Assembly (NCBI GenBank): GCA_022511465.1
Contig: JAFLRM010000026.1
Location: forward strand, 1-46,554
DNA length: 46,554 bases
DNA from: Acetatifactor sp.
Lineage (GTDB): Bacteria > Bacillota > Clostridia > Lachnospirales > Lachnospiraceae
Direction of reading: 5' to 3'
Numbering within the stretch: position 1 is the stretch's first letter; every line of letters begins with the position of its first letter. Positions 1 to 8,255 of the stretch are shown in pieces. The notes below the pieces were generated by a model. It worked only from the letters and a program-made list of their open reading frames with translations, had not been told where the DNA came from and ran no database searches. The translations under genes and the position numbers were made by a program.

Positions 1-292
1 CCATATTGTCATATACGGACATATGAGGATACAGAGCGTAGTTCTGGAATACCATTGCGATATCTCTGTCCTTGGGCTCCACGTCGTTTACAACTCTGTC
101 GCCAATCTTCAGCTCACCGGAGGAAATATCCTCCAGACCTGCGATCATACGAAGGGTGGTGGACTTACCGCATCCAGAAGGTCCTACGAAAATGATGAAT
201 TCCTGGTCTGCAATCTCCAGATTGAAATCCTTAACGGCCTCAAAACCATTGGGATATACCTTGCAGACATTCTTCAAAGATAAACTTGCCAT
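1..292 (-). CDS. Sugar ABC transporter ATP-binding protein, MsmX/UgpC type (C-terminal part outside window)
   Basis: This is the first ~97 residues of an ABC ATPase that energises carbohydrate import at the inner face of the membrane. The start ATG at 292 follows an AAAGGAG ribosome-binding site. Visible motifs are a Walker A loop (GPSGCGKST, about residues 37-45) and a Q-loop region ([11 protein letters not shown], near residue 85). The N-terminus [16 protein letters not shown] is typical of the MsmX/UgpC/MalK group, which in Firmicutes often serves several sugar permeases. The signature motif, Walker B and regulatory domain lie beyond the window edge. No permease is visible nearby, so the substrate cannot be told. 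Confidence 0.9.
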   Translation of the reverse strand, partial: MASLSLKNVCKVYPNGFEAVKDFNLEIADQEFIIFVGPSGCGKSTTLRMIAGLEDISSGELKIGDRVVNDVEPKDRDIAMVFQNYALYPHMSVYDNM

Positions 293-490
293 TAGAGTAA
301 ACTCCTTTCACATCAAAAGTATAGTTTGATACTGAAAATAGTATAACGAAAAAGTGAAAAGCACGCCATACCACTATTTCACAAAGATTTTGCTTCTGAT
401 TGTATGAATTGCTTATAATCTTGCAAATTTTTACAAAGGCTTGACACTTTGACCAAAAAACTCACACTTTATTCAGCAACTTACACAACC

Positions 491-2014
491 CTATGCATTA
501 TCCGCTTTTCTCTTCTCATAGAAGGCCAGTTGGTTCTTGCCCCGTCGCTTCGCTGTGTACAGTGCCGTGTCTGCCGCCTTGTACATGCCCTCAAAGGTGT
601 TCGCATCCCGGGGAAATACCGCTGCACCCAAACTGGCTGTAACGGAATATTTCACATACTCTCCCACTTCAAAATGGTGGAAGAAATCCTCCAGCTTCTT
701 GGCTTCCTTCTTAATGTGTGCATCGTCTTTGATATCCTTCAGCAGGATAACAAACTCATCGCCGCCCAGACGCCCCAGAATATCACTGGAACGGAACATA
801 GCACTCAGCCGATGCCCCAGGTTCCGCAGCACTTCATCTCCAAATCCGTGTCCCAGAGTATCATTGATCTTCTTAAAATTATCAATATCCAGCACCACCA
901 TCATCGCCTGACTGCCAGGATTCTGTTGCATGTACTCCGTGATCTTGCGCTCCGTGGCAATCTTGTTGTTTAACCCGGTGAGAAGATCTGTATCCGCTTT
1001 GTTCTCCAACTGGCGGCTCTCCTCCTTATTGCGCTGCCGGTTCCTTGTGTTGAACACGATGATCACCACCAAAATTCCCAGAAGAAGTGCACATATCCAC
1101 AGCTGAATGCGGCTGTTTTCATCCCACACATTTTTTTCCAGATTCGAAACGTATTCTTCTTGCAAGCCCATCACCAGAAGCAAGTCCGTCCCCTTCAGCG
1201 GTGTGATGCTGACCAGGCGTTGTTCCTTTTTATCATTTATGTAAATAAAATCTGTCCGACCTTCATGGATCATTCTCTCGAGCTTCTGCCAGTCTTCTCC
1301 GGCAACCCGCTCTTCTCTCAGCTTGCCCCAAAAATCATCCACCAGTAGTTCGGTGTCCTCCGTGTCCCCGTAAGTCAGCAACAAACGGCCTTCTCTTTCC
1401 GCGATCGCAAAAAAAGCAATATTTTCATATGTGGAATCTTCGATCGCCGACACTGGGAATTCCCTTGACAAAAATGCCAGAATATAGCCTTGTCTTCTGT
1501 CGTTTCGGATAACCGGATGCGCATACATAACAGCATTCTCACCCGTTACTCCGTCATCCTCCACATAGATAAAGAAAGGCTCCCAAGTTCTCAACTCCGA
1601 AAAATACTCTGTATTTCTTAAATCCACTTTCTCACCGCCGCTGGTTATTGCGGAACCGTCCAGTTTACAGTAGACTGTCAGATAGGCTTTACAAGAATCC
1701 GGTATGACAGAAAGCATATTCTCTACAACGGTATCGTTTATTGGCCAGCCATCCTCAAACACTCGATTAGCCACCATCACAGTTCCCGTCACCTTGTCCA
1801 TGTCAGCCGTGATGCGCGCACTGCAGGTCTCCAACTCCCGCATAATGCCGTTCTCCACCATGTTTCGCAGCTCTTTTCTGCTGTTGCGGGTGAAATTTGC
1901 TAACATGGCGATAGCGAGCACCACAAGTATCGCCAGACATAAAATTTCCTGAATGTTAACATTTTTCGTTCCGTTTTTCTTTTTAATGCCCTCGATAAAA
2001 CTGTTTTTTTTCAT
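491..2014 (-). CDS. Membrane-anchored GGDEF diguanylate cyclase
   Basis: 507 aa. It probably makes cyclic di-GMP from two GTP in response to an extracellular cue. A transmembrane segment lies near residues 24-42 and another near 305-325. They enclose a roughly 260-residue extracytoplasmic domain of Cache-like size and layout. The C-terminal cyclase domain has an intact GGDEF active-site motif at 417-421. An RSSD motif five residues upstream matches the inhibitory I-site, suggesting product feedback. The gene begins at the ATGA overlap with the stop of the upstream YesL-like gene, so the two are translationally coupled. An HD-GYP protein at 36270-37352 could be the opposing phosphodiesterase (inference). 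Confidence 0.93.
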   Translation of the reverse strand: MKKNSFIEGIKKKNGTKNVNIQEILCLAILVVLAIAMLANFTRNSRKELRNMVENGIMRELETCSARITADMDKVTGTVMVANRVFEDGWPINDTVVENMLSVIPDSCKAYLTVYCKLDGSAITSGGEKVDLRNTEYFSELRTWEPFFIYVEDDGVTGENAVMYAHPVIRNDRRQGYILAFLSREFPVSAIEDSTYENIAFFAIAEREGRLLLTYGDTEDTELLVDDFWGKLREERVAGEDWQKLERMIHEGRTDFIYINDKKEQRLVSITPLKGTDLLLVMGLQEEYVSNLEKNVWDENSRIQLWICALLLGILVVIIVFNTRNRQRNKEESRQLENKADTDLLTGLNNKIATERKITEYMQQNPGSQAMMVVLDIDNFKKINDTLGHGFGDEVLRNLGHRLSAMFRSSDILGRLGGDEFVILLKDIKDDAHIKKEAKKLEDFFHHFEVGEYVKYSVTASLGAAVFPRDANTFEGMYKAADTALYTAKRRGKNQLAFYEKRKADNA

Positions 2015-2727
2015 TGAAAAGGTGTATCCTCCGTAATTGACTCGTCCAACTTGTCACTAAAAATACTCTCTGTTTCTTGCCCTTCCTCCACATCCTCCGG
2101 CGCGTTGGCCTCCATCAACTGCGCTTCCATTCTCAAAAAGATCTTGTTGTAAAGCATGGCAGACACCACCGCCGGTGCCGATATCCCAAACAGAAAGGCA
2201 ACGGGGAACAGCCTCCAGGAGAGATAACAGAGTAACAGCGGAAACGCCGGCAGCAATATCATCAGAAAAGTCTTCGGAAACTGCAATACTGCCACTGTGA
2301 AAGCATTTTTGAAAGTAAGTCTGATCGGGTTGGCAAACCTGGCCTGCATGGGGAACACCATAACCGCTGTAAACAAGACCAGAACACCCACCGCCATAAT
2401 GAACAGCCTGTGAATATTATTTATCTCCACTCCATGCTGCATCATCAAGTAGAAATCCCCGCCCAAAACGGCAAACACCACCACAAGGATCAGCCAGATC
2501 ACTGTGGACTGACGGAAATTCTCCCGAAAAGACTTAAAAAAACCACGGGTGATATAACACTCCTCCTCCCGAACGATCTTTATCGCCATATAATGCAGTG
2601 CCGTCAGCGATGCCCCTATGGTAAACAGTGGAATACAGCAGACCATCGTCAAGATATTAAGCCACATCAGATCTGCCACCTTGTCCAGAAAGCGCATCAA
2701 GGGGCTGTCCAAGTCTAAAAATTTCAT
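2011..2727 (-). CDS. YesL-like DUF624 membrane protein
   Basis: 238 aa with about five hydrophobic segments. The N-terminus (MKFLDLDSPLMRFLDKVADL, then WLNILTMVCCIPLFTIGAS) is characteristic of the DUF624/YesL family. Members usually sit beside carbohydrate ABC transporters or sugar-sensing systems; their biochemical role is unknown. The gene overlaps the GGDEF gene by four bases (ATGA) and starts about 29 bases after the GNAT gene stop. It is therefore probably the third gene of a hydrolase-GNAT-YesL-GGDEF operon. The C-terminal tail (about residues 205-238) is acidic and likely cytoplasmic. Confidence 0.85.
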   Translation of the reverse strand: MKFLDLDSPLMRFLDKVADLMWLNILTMVCCIPLFTIGASLTALHYMAIKIVREEECYITRGFFKSFRENFRQSTVIWLILVVVFAVLGGDFYLMMQHGVEINNIHRLFIMAVGVLVLFTAVMVFPMQARFANPIRLTFKNAFTVAVLQFPKTFLMILLPAFPLLLCYLSWRLFPVAFLFGISAPAVVSAMLYNKIFLRMEAQLMEANAPEDVEEGQETESIFSDKLDESITEDTPFQ

Positions 2728-2756
2728 CTCTTACTATCCCTTTCCTTTTCCTTTAT

Positions 2757-3239
2757 TTATCGCAAACGCTTCTCCATAGCAGTCACCCGGATACCGGAAA
2801 TATCCTCCTCCGGCTTCACGATGCGAAACCCTAATTTCTGATAAAAAGAGACTGCATATGGCGCCGCCTGAAGCGACATAAAGCGCTCTCCTACTTCCCG
2901 TTTCAAATATTCACACAAGCGGTTCATCAGAGTGCTCCCCACACCTCTGCAGTGATAGTCCTCGTCCACGAAAAGGAGCGACAGATGATTTTTGTTGCGG
3001 ATGGAGCCTGCACCAATGACGCGACCGTCATCTATTGCCACCATCATCTGATATCTTCCGTCCAAAAAAGATCTGTAAAGGCCGTCATCCGTTATAAACT
3101 CAAAAAAATTCTGTATGCCTTGCTGACTATAGTCTTGACCTTCAAATTTCAAAAAGGTCTTCCAGATCATAACCATGGCGGGCTTCCATTCGTCCGCCGT
3201 CGCCCATCTGACCTCATAAGGGATCTCTATAACGCCCAT
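2757..3239 (-). CDS. GNAT-family N-acetyltransferase
   Basis: 160 aa, the usual length for a single GNAT domain. The acetyl-CoA pyrophosphate-binding loop is visible as CRGVGSTLMNRL (about residues 99-110), preceded by the beta-4 strand LSLLFVDEDYH. The C-terminal AAPYAVSFYQKLGFR is the standard motif B region. The substrate cannot be predicted. The start ATG at 3239 has a GGAG site seven bases upstream. The upstream hydrolase gene stops 16 bases earlier, so the two are probably cotranscribed. Confidence 0.9.
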   Translation of the reverse strand: MGVIEIPYEVRWATADEWKPAMVMIWKTFLKFEGQDYSQQGIQNFFEFITDDGLYRSFLDGRYQMMVAIDDGRVIGAGSIRNKNHLSLLFVDEDYHCRGVGSTLMNRLCEYLKREVGERFMSLQAAPYAVSFYQKLGFRIVKPEEDISGIRVTAMEKRLR

Positions 3240-3255
3240 GACTATTCTCCGATCT

Positions 3256-4215
3256 CTATCCTTTTGAGTCGTGCAGAACAGTTTTTATGACTGTACCCAT
3301 GATCCAGTCATAGATATCCTGAAACACCTGCGCTCTGTCCGTCTCATTCAAAAGCTCATGTCTGTCTTTGTCATACATCTTGATGTCGATATTTTTGACA
3401 CCGGCTTTCTTCAGGGACTCATATGCCCTGTGTACACCCTCGCCGTACTCTCCCACCGGATCCTCCGAACCGGACACCATAAATATGGGGAGTTCCTTGG
3501 GGATCTTCGCCAGATTCTCTTCCTTTTGAATGCGGGAGATCAACTCAAACAGCGTCTGAAATCCGTTCACCGTGAACGTGAAACCACACAGCGGATCCGC
3601 CACATACCGTTCCACATTCTCCTTATTCCTGCTGAGCCAGTCCACCGGTGTGCGCTGCTTCTCAATCCGCTTGTTGTATGAGCCAAAGGCTGCTTTATCG
3701 ATCAGTCTGCTCACATGTCTCCCGCCGCAAAATACTTTTTGAATTGCTGCGACAGTCTTGGACAATTTAACCAAGCCCGTACTCTGCATACCTGTTCCCA
3801 TGATAACTGCGCCGGATATACCGCTTCCGTAGCGGCAAAGGTAGTTGCGCAGGATAAAGGAGCCCATGCTGTGTCCCAGGATCACATAGGGGACAGAAGG
3901 GTAAAGCTCCTGGGTCATCTTCTTTAATCTGTGAACGTCCCGCACCACCACAGTGGCCGGATCCTGTTCGCAGAAGTAGCCGTAGAGGCCTCCCTCCGAA
4001 ACCGACTTTCCGTGTCCCAGATGGTCCTCCCCCGTGACCACAAACCCTCTCTCCGTCAAAAACGCTGCAAACTCCTCATATCGTTCTATATACTCCGCCA
4101 TGCCGTGCACAATCTGTACCACGCCGACCGCCTCTCCCTGTTCCGGCAGATAGCGCACCGCGTGAATCTTGTTCTTACCGTCCCGCGAATCAAAATAGAA
4201 GTCTTCTTTTCTCAT
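3256..4215 (-). CDS. Alpha/beta hydrolase, monoglyceride lipase/lysophospholipase-like
   Basis: 319 aa. It is a cytoplasmic serine hydrolase probably acting on acylglycerols or lysophospholipids (family-level inference). The nucleophile elbow GHSMG places the catalytic Ser at residue 116. The oxyanion-hole segment VVQIVHGMAEY is near residue 36. The acid is probably the Asp in SGSEDPVG and the base the His in DKDRHELLNE. I chose the ATG at 4215 because GGAGG lies nine bases before it; an upstream in-frame ATG at 4236 overlaps that site. It is likely the first gene of the four-gene operon down to 491. An AT-rich palindrome separates it from metG. Confidence 0.9.
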   Translation of the reverse strand: MRKEDFYFDSRDGKNKIHAVRYLPEQGEAVGVVQIVHGMAEYIERYEEFAAFLTERGFVVTGEDHLGHGKSVSEGGLYGYFCEQDPATVVVRDVHRLKKMTQELYPSVPYVILGHSMGSFILRNYLCRYGSGISGAVIMGTGMQSTGLVKLSKTVAAIQKVFCGGRHVSRLIDKAAFGSYNKRIEKQRTPVDWLSRNKENVERYVADPLCGFTFTVNGFQTLFELISRIQKEENLAKIPKELPIFMVSGSEDPVGEYGEGVHRAYESLKKAGVKNIDIKMYDKDRHELLNETDRAQVFQDIYDWIMGTVIKTVLHDSKG

Positions 4216-4275
4216 ATTCCGGATCCTCCGAAACAAGTTTAAATATCATTTGCAGTGCCGCAGAAGCAATGGAAA

Positions 4276-4315
4276 ATAATAAAATCATGCATTTATAAAT
4301 GCATGATTTTATTAT
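4276..4315. terminator. AT-rich perfect palindrome after metG
   Basis: A 40-base perfect inverted repeat centred at 4295/4296, with core ATGCATTTATAAATGCAT. It lies about 60 bases past the metG stop and 60 before the hydrolase start. The stem is AT-rich with T-runs on both sides, so it could end metG transcription, but it is weaker than a GC-rich terminator. Confidence 0.5.
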
Positions 4316-4373
4316 ATATTATTCTTCCAAAAATTTTAACCCTTTTTCGGAAAAAAATATTAAGTTTTCTTTC

Positions 4374-6347
4374 TTAACAGATCTCCGCTCCCGCAGGCAT
4401 CGTCTTCTCCGGTGTCATCAGGGCGAGATTGCCTTCCGCATCCTCGGCGCACAGAAGCATACCCTCGGACACCACACCTGCCAACGTAGCAGGCTTTAAA
4501 TTGACTAACACCATAACCTTTTTGCCCACCATCTCCTCCGGTGAGTAGTGCGCCTTGATACCGGATACGATCTGCTTCACCTGACTGCCGATACGAACCT
4601 GACTGCACAGAAGCTTCTTGGACTTGGGAACCTCCTCGCATTTGATGATCTCTCCCACCTGAAACTGCAGCTTGGCAAAATCATCGTAGGAAATCTCGGC
4701 CTTGGGATCGATATCAATGACATCTCCCAGCTGTTTTTCACCATTCTCAACTGCCGCTTCCGCCATCATAGCCTCCGCTAACTCCTCCTCACGTTTTATC
4801 ACGTCCTTCATATCCAGGCGGGCAAAGAGGATCTCCGGCTGATCTGTCACCCTGGTGCCACTCTCGTAGAGACCAAACTGCCCCAACCGGTCAAAATCGC
4901 GCAGAGTGGTATTTAGCTGAGCCGCAATCTTCTCCGCCGTCTCGGGCATATAGGGCTGCAGCAGGGAAGCGCCGATGACGATACCCTCTACCAGATTGTA
5001 CAGCACGGTGGAAAGGCGGTCAGCTTTTGCCTCATCCTTGGCCAGAACCCAGGGTTCCGTCTCATCAATATACTTGTTGCACCGCTTGAAGATGCCAAAT
5101 ATCTCCGTCAGGGCATCCGCCACCCGCAGGGTCTCCATCTTTTCCACCACCTTGGCATAGGTGCCAGTGACAGTATTCTTCAGGTCATCATCCACGGCCT
5201 CCTTGGCACTCTTATCCGCCACCACACCTCCAAAATATTTATTGCTCATGGAAATGGTGCGGTTCACCAGATTGCCCAGCGTGTTGGCCAGATCGGAGTT
5301 CAGTCTCTCTGCGATCAGTTCCCATGTGACATTGCCGTCATTATCATAGGGCATCTCGTGGAGCACATAGTAGCGCACCGCATCCACCCCAAAGAAATCC
5401 ACCAGATCATCGGCATAAAGCACGTTGCCTTTAGACTTGCTCATCTTGCCCCCACTCATCAGAAGCCAGGGATGACCAAACACCTGCTTGGGAAGAGGCT
5501 CATCCAGCGCCATCAAAAAGATCGGCCAGTAGATGGTATGGAAACGGATGATATCCTTTCCGATCAAATGCAGATCCGCCGGCCAGAGTTTCTTGTATTG
5601 ATCGGTGCTGTTTCCCTCCGCGTCGTAACCAATACCGGTAATGTAGTTGGTCAGTGCATCCAGCCACACATAAATGACATGCTTGTCGTCAAAAGTCACA
5701 GGGATCCCCCACTTGAAAGAGGTGCGGGACACGCACAGATCCTGCAGACCGGGCAGCAGGAAATTATTCATCATCTCATTCTTGCGGGATACCGGCTGGA
5801 TAAACTCCGGATGCTCGTTGATATGTTTGATCAACTTATCCGCATACTTGCTCATACGGAAAAAGTACGCCTCCTCCTTGGCGGGTTTCACATCCCTGCC
5901 ACAGTCGGGGCACTTGCCGTCCACCAGCTGAGACTCCGTCCAGAAAGACTCGCAAGGCGTACAGTATAAACCCTCATAAGCCCCTTTGTAGATGTCACCC
6001 TGATCATAGAGCCGCTTGAAAATCTTTTGCACCTGCTGCTCGTGGTCGGTATCCGTGGTGCGGATAAACTTATCATAAGAAATGTTCAGAAGGTCACAGA
6101 GACCCTGAATGGTACCTGCTACCTTGTCCACAAACTCCTTGGGGGTAACGCCCGCTTCCTGCGCTTTCAGCTCGATCTTCTGGCCGTGCTCGTCCGTGCC
6201 GGTCTGAAAGAAGACATCATATCCTTCCTTTCTCTTAAATCTGACAATGCTGTCAGCCAAGACGATCTCATAATTGTTGCCTATATGGGGCTTGCCGGAG
6301 GTATAGGCGATGGCGGTTGTCAAATAATACTTTCCTTTGTTCTGCAT
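4374..6347 (-). CDS. metG: Methionyl-tRNA synthetase
   Basis: 657 aa class I aminoacyl-tRNA synthetase that charges tRNA-Met in the cytoplasm. The HIGH-type motif is HIGN at 21-24 and the KMSKS loop is at 301-305. A zinc knuckle has Cys at 129, 132, 146 and 149. The last ~110 residues (from about SYDDFAKLQFQVGEI) form a C-terminal tRNA-binding domain of the Trbp111/EMAP type used for dimerisation and tRNA recruitment. The ATG at 6347 has GAGG nine bases upstream. The gene is preceded by a T-box leader, so expression should rise when uncharged tRNA-Met accumulates. Confidence 0.98.
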   Translation of the reverse strand: MQNKGKYYLTTAIAYTSGKPHIGNNYEIVLADSIVRFKRKEGYDVFFQTGTDEHGQKIELKAQEAGVTPKEFVDKVAGTIQGLCDLLNISYDKFIRTTDTDHEQQVQKIFKRLYDQGDIYKGAYEGLYCTPCESFWTESQLVDGKCPDCGRDVKPAKEEAYFFRMSKYADKLIKHINEHPEFIQPVSRKNEMMNNFLLPGLQDLCVSRTSFKWGIPVTFDDKHVIYVWLDALTNYITGIGYDAEGNSTDQYKKLWPADLHLIGKDIIRFHTIYWPIFLMALDEPLPKQVFGHPWLLMSGGKMSKSKGNVLYADDLVDFFGVDAVRYYVLHEMPYDNDGNVTWELIAERLNSDLANTLGNLVNRTISMSNKYFGGVVADKSAKEAVDDDLKNTVTGTYAKVVEKMETLRVADALTEIFGIFKRCNKYIDETEPWVLAKDEAKADRLSTVLYNLVEGIVIGASLLQPYMPETAEKIAAQLNTTLRDFDRLGQFGLYESGTRVTDQPEILFARLDMKDVIKREEELAEAMMAEAAVENGEKQLGDVIDIDPKAEISYDDFAKLQFQVGEIIKCEEVPKSKKLLCSQVRIGSQVKQIVSGIKAHYSPEEMVGKKVMVLVNLKPATLAGVVSEGMLLCAEDAEGNLALMTPEKTMPAGAEIC

Positions 6348-6384
6348 GGGACAATTCCTCTCTTTCCTTTCAGCTTTTTATATT

Positions 6385-6440
6385 AAAAAAGCCCGTCTTC
6401 CGGAAAATACCATTGGATAGTATTTCCACAGAAGACGAGC
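6385..6440 (-). terminator. T-box intrinsic terminator
   Basis: On the minus strand, GCTCGTCTTCTG pairs with CGGAAGACGGGC across a ~28-base loop, followed by TTTTTT. The 5' side would be used in the antiterminator together with the T-box sequence just upstream. Confidence 0.85.
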
Positions 6441-6690
6441 CATATGCCCGTGTTACCACTTCTCTTCATCTGCATCTCGCGGTGCAGACCTCATCAGGTC
6501 AATAACCCTATCCGCTATAACAGGCGGAACCTGTCGCAGTCTACCCGCACTCCTTACGAAAGCTCATACGGCTCGGTGCGCTGCTCGGAAGCCATCTTCC
6601 ACTTTTTGTCCGCCTCATTCCTCTCAGCTGGCCTTACGCCCGGAATATTCTCTGTAGAGCCTCTAAAAGTGTACTCTCTTCGTCATTGCT
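6385..6690 (-). promoter_or_regulatory. T-box riboswitch leader of metG
   Basis: The metG leader reads as a T-box element. Stem I starts near 6685 and contains the AGAGAGUA specifier-loop strand at about 6681-6674. Its partner strand carries GAAGAUGG, with the probable specifier AUG at 6595-6593 flanked by pairing GAAG/CUUC and CACUUUU/AAAAGUG segments. The T-box sequence GAAGTGGTAACACG lies at about 6462-6449. It is followed by a terminator hairpin and T-run at 6440-6385. An uncharged tRNA-Met would stabilise the antiterminator and let metG be transcribed. This fills the 404-base gap between metG and the next gene. Confidence 0.9.
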
Positions 6691-6726
6691 TTTGAAAACT
6701 TTTCACTTTATTTATAACTAGAGACA

Positions 6727-6755
6727 GATTAGCACAACACGCCCTCGTCTGTCAA
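6727..6755 (-). promoter_or_regulatory. Probable sigma-A promoter of the metG T-box
   Basis: TTGACA at 6755-6750 and TAATCT at 6731-6726 are separated by 18 bases, with TGC just before the -10, making an extended -10. The -35 overlaps the stop codon of the upstream gene. The start would fall about 30-40 bases upstream of T-box stem I. Confidence 0.6.
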
Positions 6756-7564
6756 TCATTTTCTGCCGTGATCCCTTTTGCCGCAGCACTGCCCTTGGTG
6801 GAGAGCTGGCTGTAGTTGCCGCTGCGGTCGTAGGAGTCCAGAAGGTAACTGTCATCGGTGAGAACACAGTCCACCTCGAGATCTTCGCCATGATAGCGGC
6901 TTCGCTTGCGCAGATCCTCTCTGGGCTTTCCCTGCTTCGCCTGAAAGGAATTTTTGCCGGAGAATGAAAAGCGTTTTGTCAAGAATCCCGTCACGGAATG
7001 AAACCGCACTTTCATTTTCTGCCAGATATGCTGGGGCTGTCTGCCGGTATCTTCAAGAGCCGAAAAATAAGGGTTGTTGTGAATATTCTGCTGCTGTATG
7101 GCGGTGGCTGCCGCTGCGATCTGTGGGGTATGCAGGTGTGTAGTATGGGCCAGCGTCTGGGCTTGTATCTGTGCGGCCTGCTGCTCTGCCTGATGATTGG
7201 CTGAGCCGTTCAAACTGCTGCCGCCCATGGCATCCGCGTCCATGTCCTCCGCAATACTGGCCAAAATCTGCTCCTCACCGGAGCTCGCCCTATCACCGCT
7301 GCCATTTACCGCTCTGCCGCTCTGATCCCCGCCGTTCCAGATCCGGCTGGCAAACTTACGGATATCTTTTAAGGGATCGGCGATCCACTCCGCCAGAGAA
7401 ACACGGATCTGCTGCACCGTTGAGGTGCCGGCAGAACCGCCGGACATTGGCTGACTGGGCATGCTCCCCATAGGATGCTTATCTTCCGCCGCATGAGAAT
7501 GCAAACAGTTGGTGACATGGTGCGTATGCTCGTTTAAATTGCTGCCGACTCCTCCTACCTGCAT
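6752..7564 (-). CDS. Unrecognised His/Gln/Ser-rich protein
   Basis: 270 aa; I do not recognise the family. The start ATG at 7564 is chosen because GGAGGG lies six bases upstream. The N-terminal ~45 residues are rich in His, Asn and Ser (NEHTHHVTNCLHSHAAEDKH) and could bind metal. Residues ~55-85 look folded (VQQIRVSLAEWIADPLKDIR). A Gln/Ala/His-rich low-complexity stretch follows near 130-165. The C-terminal part is basic then acidic. No signal peptide or membrane segment is evident. The gene stands alone between a small IR-flanked ORF and metG, so context gives no functional hint. Codon use and frame length support a real gene. Confidence 0.7.
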   Translation of the reverse strand: MQVGGVGSNLNEHTHHVTNCLHSHAAEDKHPMGSMPSQPMSGGSAGTSTVQQIRVSLAEWIADPLKDIRKFASRIWNGGDQSGRAVNGSGDRASSGEEQILASIAEDMDADAMGGSSLNGSANHQAEQQAAQIQAQTLAHTTHLHTPQIAAAATAIQQQNIHNNPYFSALEDTGRQPQHIWQKMKVRFHSVTGFLTKRFSFSGKNSFQAKQGKPREDLRKRSRYHGEDLEVDCVLTDDSYLLDSYDRSGNYSQLSTKGSAAAKGITAEND

Positions 7565-7660
7565 GGTCTCCCTCCTGTTAATGGCCATTCGGCCGTTTCT
7601 TGTTCCGGAATAAGGTCATTATACTATAATTAATTATCGGAGGTTTGAAACAAAACCTTT

Positions 7661-7966
7661 AACAAGGCTTTACACCATTATTTATCTGTTGCTCATTTAG
7701 TTATCTTTAATCTTCCGGAAGTTCCAGTGGCTGCAGTTTCAATTTGATATAGCTAATTTCCACATCAATTGCTTTCACCGTTTCGGTTGCGTTCTCTTTT
7801 GATGCAACTTCTTTAATACGTTTTAATCTTGAATACTCCTCTATAAGTTGTCCATCATATTGTTTATCTGTTGGCATATATTCGACCACCCTTTCACACC
7901 CCTTTCTATAGGTTACTGTTACTACCCATATTATAGGGAATTTTATTTGAGGTGTAAAGCCTTATT
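7661..7966. mobile_element. Possible ~306-bp inverted-repeat-bounded cassette
   Basis: AAGGCTTTACACC at 7664-7676 recurs inverted at 7951-7963 (GGTGTAAAGCCTT). The match extends to 16 bases with one mismatch. Between the copies lies only the small ORF at 7707-7877. This resembles a MITE-like or small gene cassette, but I see no clear target-site duplication and no recombinase, so mobility is inference. Confidence 0.35.
7707..7877 (-). CDS. Small hypothetical protein (56 aa)
   Basis: Predicted to be a soluble, mostly helical, highly charged protein with no membrane segment. The sequence runs from MPTDKQYDGQLIEEY to a C-terminal YIKLKLQPLELPED. I recall similar short proteins as conserved hypotheticals in Firmicutes, often near mobile DNA, but I cannot assign a function. 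The ATG at 7877 is preferred because an AGGGTGG site lies about six bases upstream; a GTG at 7889 overlaps that site. It lies alone inside an inverted-repeat pair (7661-7676 and 7951-7966). Confidence 0.6.
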   Translation of the reverse strand: MPTDKQYDGQLIEEYSRLKRIKEVASKENATETVKAIDVEISYIKLKLQPLELPED

Positions 7967-8255
7967 AAATTGTCAAGATACAAAGACAGACTTATCCTGT
8001 GGACATTTATCCATACTGTGAGAATTTGGCCGAAATGGCCTTTAGACACACCCAGCGTCCGAAGATTGGATCGCTTTGTGTTTTAAGTAATTCAATGTTT
8101 CTTTTATATCATATTTATCCCAAAGATGCAAGATAAATATTGGCGGTCCTAAACCTATATTTTATTTTATAATACTCAAAGGACACTTCCCTTGTTTTCA
8201 CTTGGAAAGTACCCTCTAAAAAAATAAAAACAGTAAACACAGTTTTCTCTCATCC
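7967..8255. other. Intergenic stretch downstream of the solute-binding lipoprotein
   Basis: No convincing gene. On the plus strand, 7969-8136 is open for 55 codons without an ATG, GTG or TTG start at its head, and may be chance or a relic. On the minus strand there are small hairpins (GGCC-ATTTC-GGCC near 8028-8041) and an 11-pair wobble-rich stem at 8214-8181. The latter is followed by a weak T-containing tail and may help end the upstream lipoprotein transcript. Confidence 0.3.

Noticed and set aside
5358..5969. Plus-strand frame of 203 codons
   Set aside because: It is antisense to the catalytic core of metG, whose motifs are intact.
7969..8136. Open 55-codon plus-strand frame resembling a protein fragment
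   Set aside because: It has no start codon at its head and no ribosome-binding site, and I recognise no family. It may be chance or a relic.
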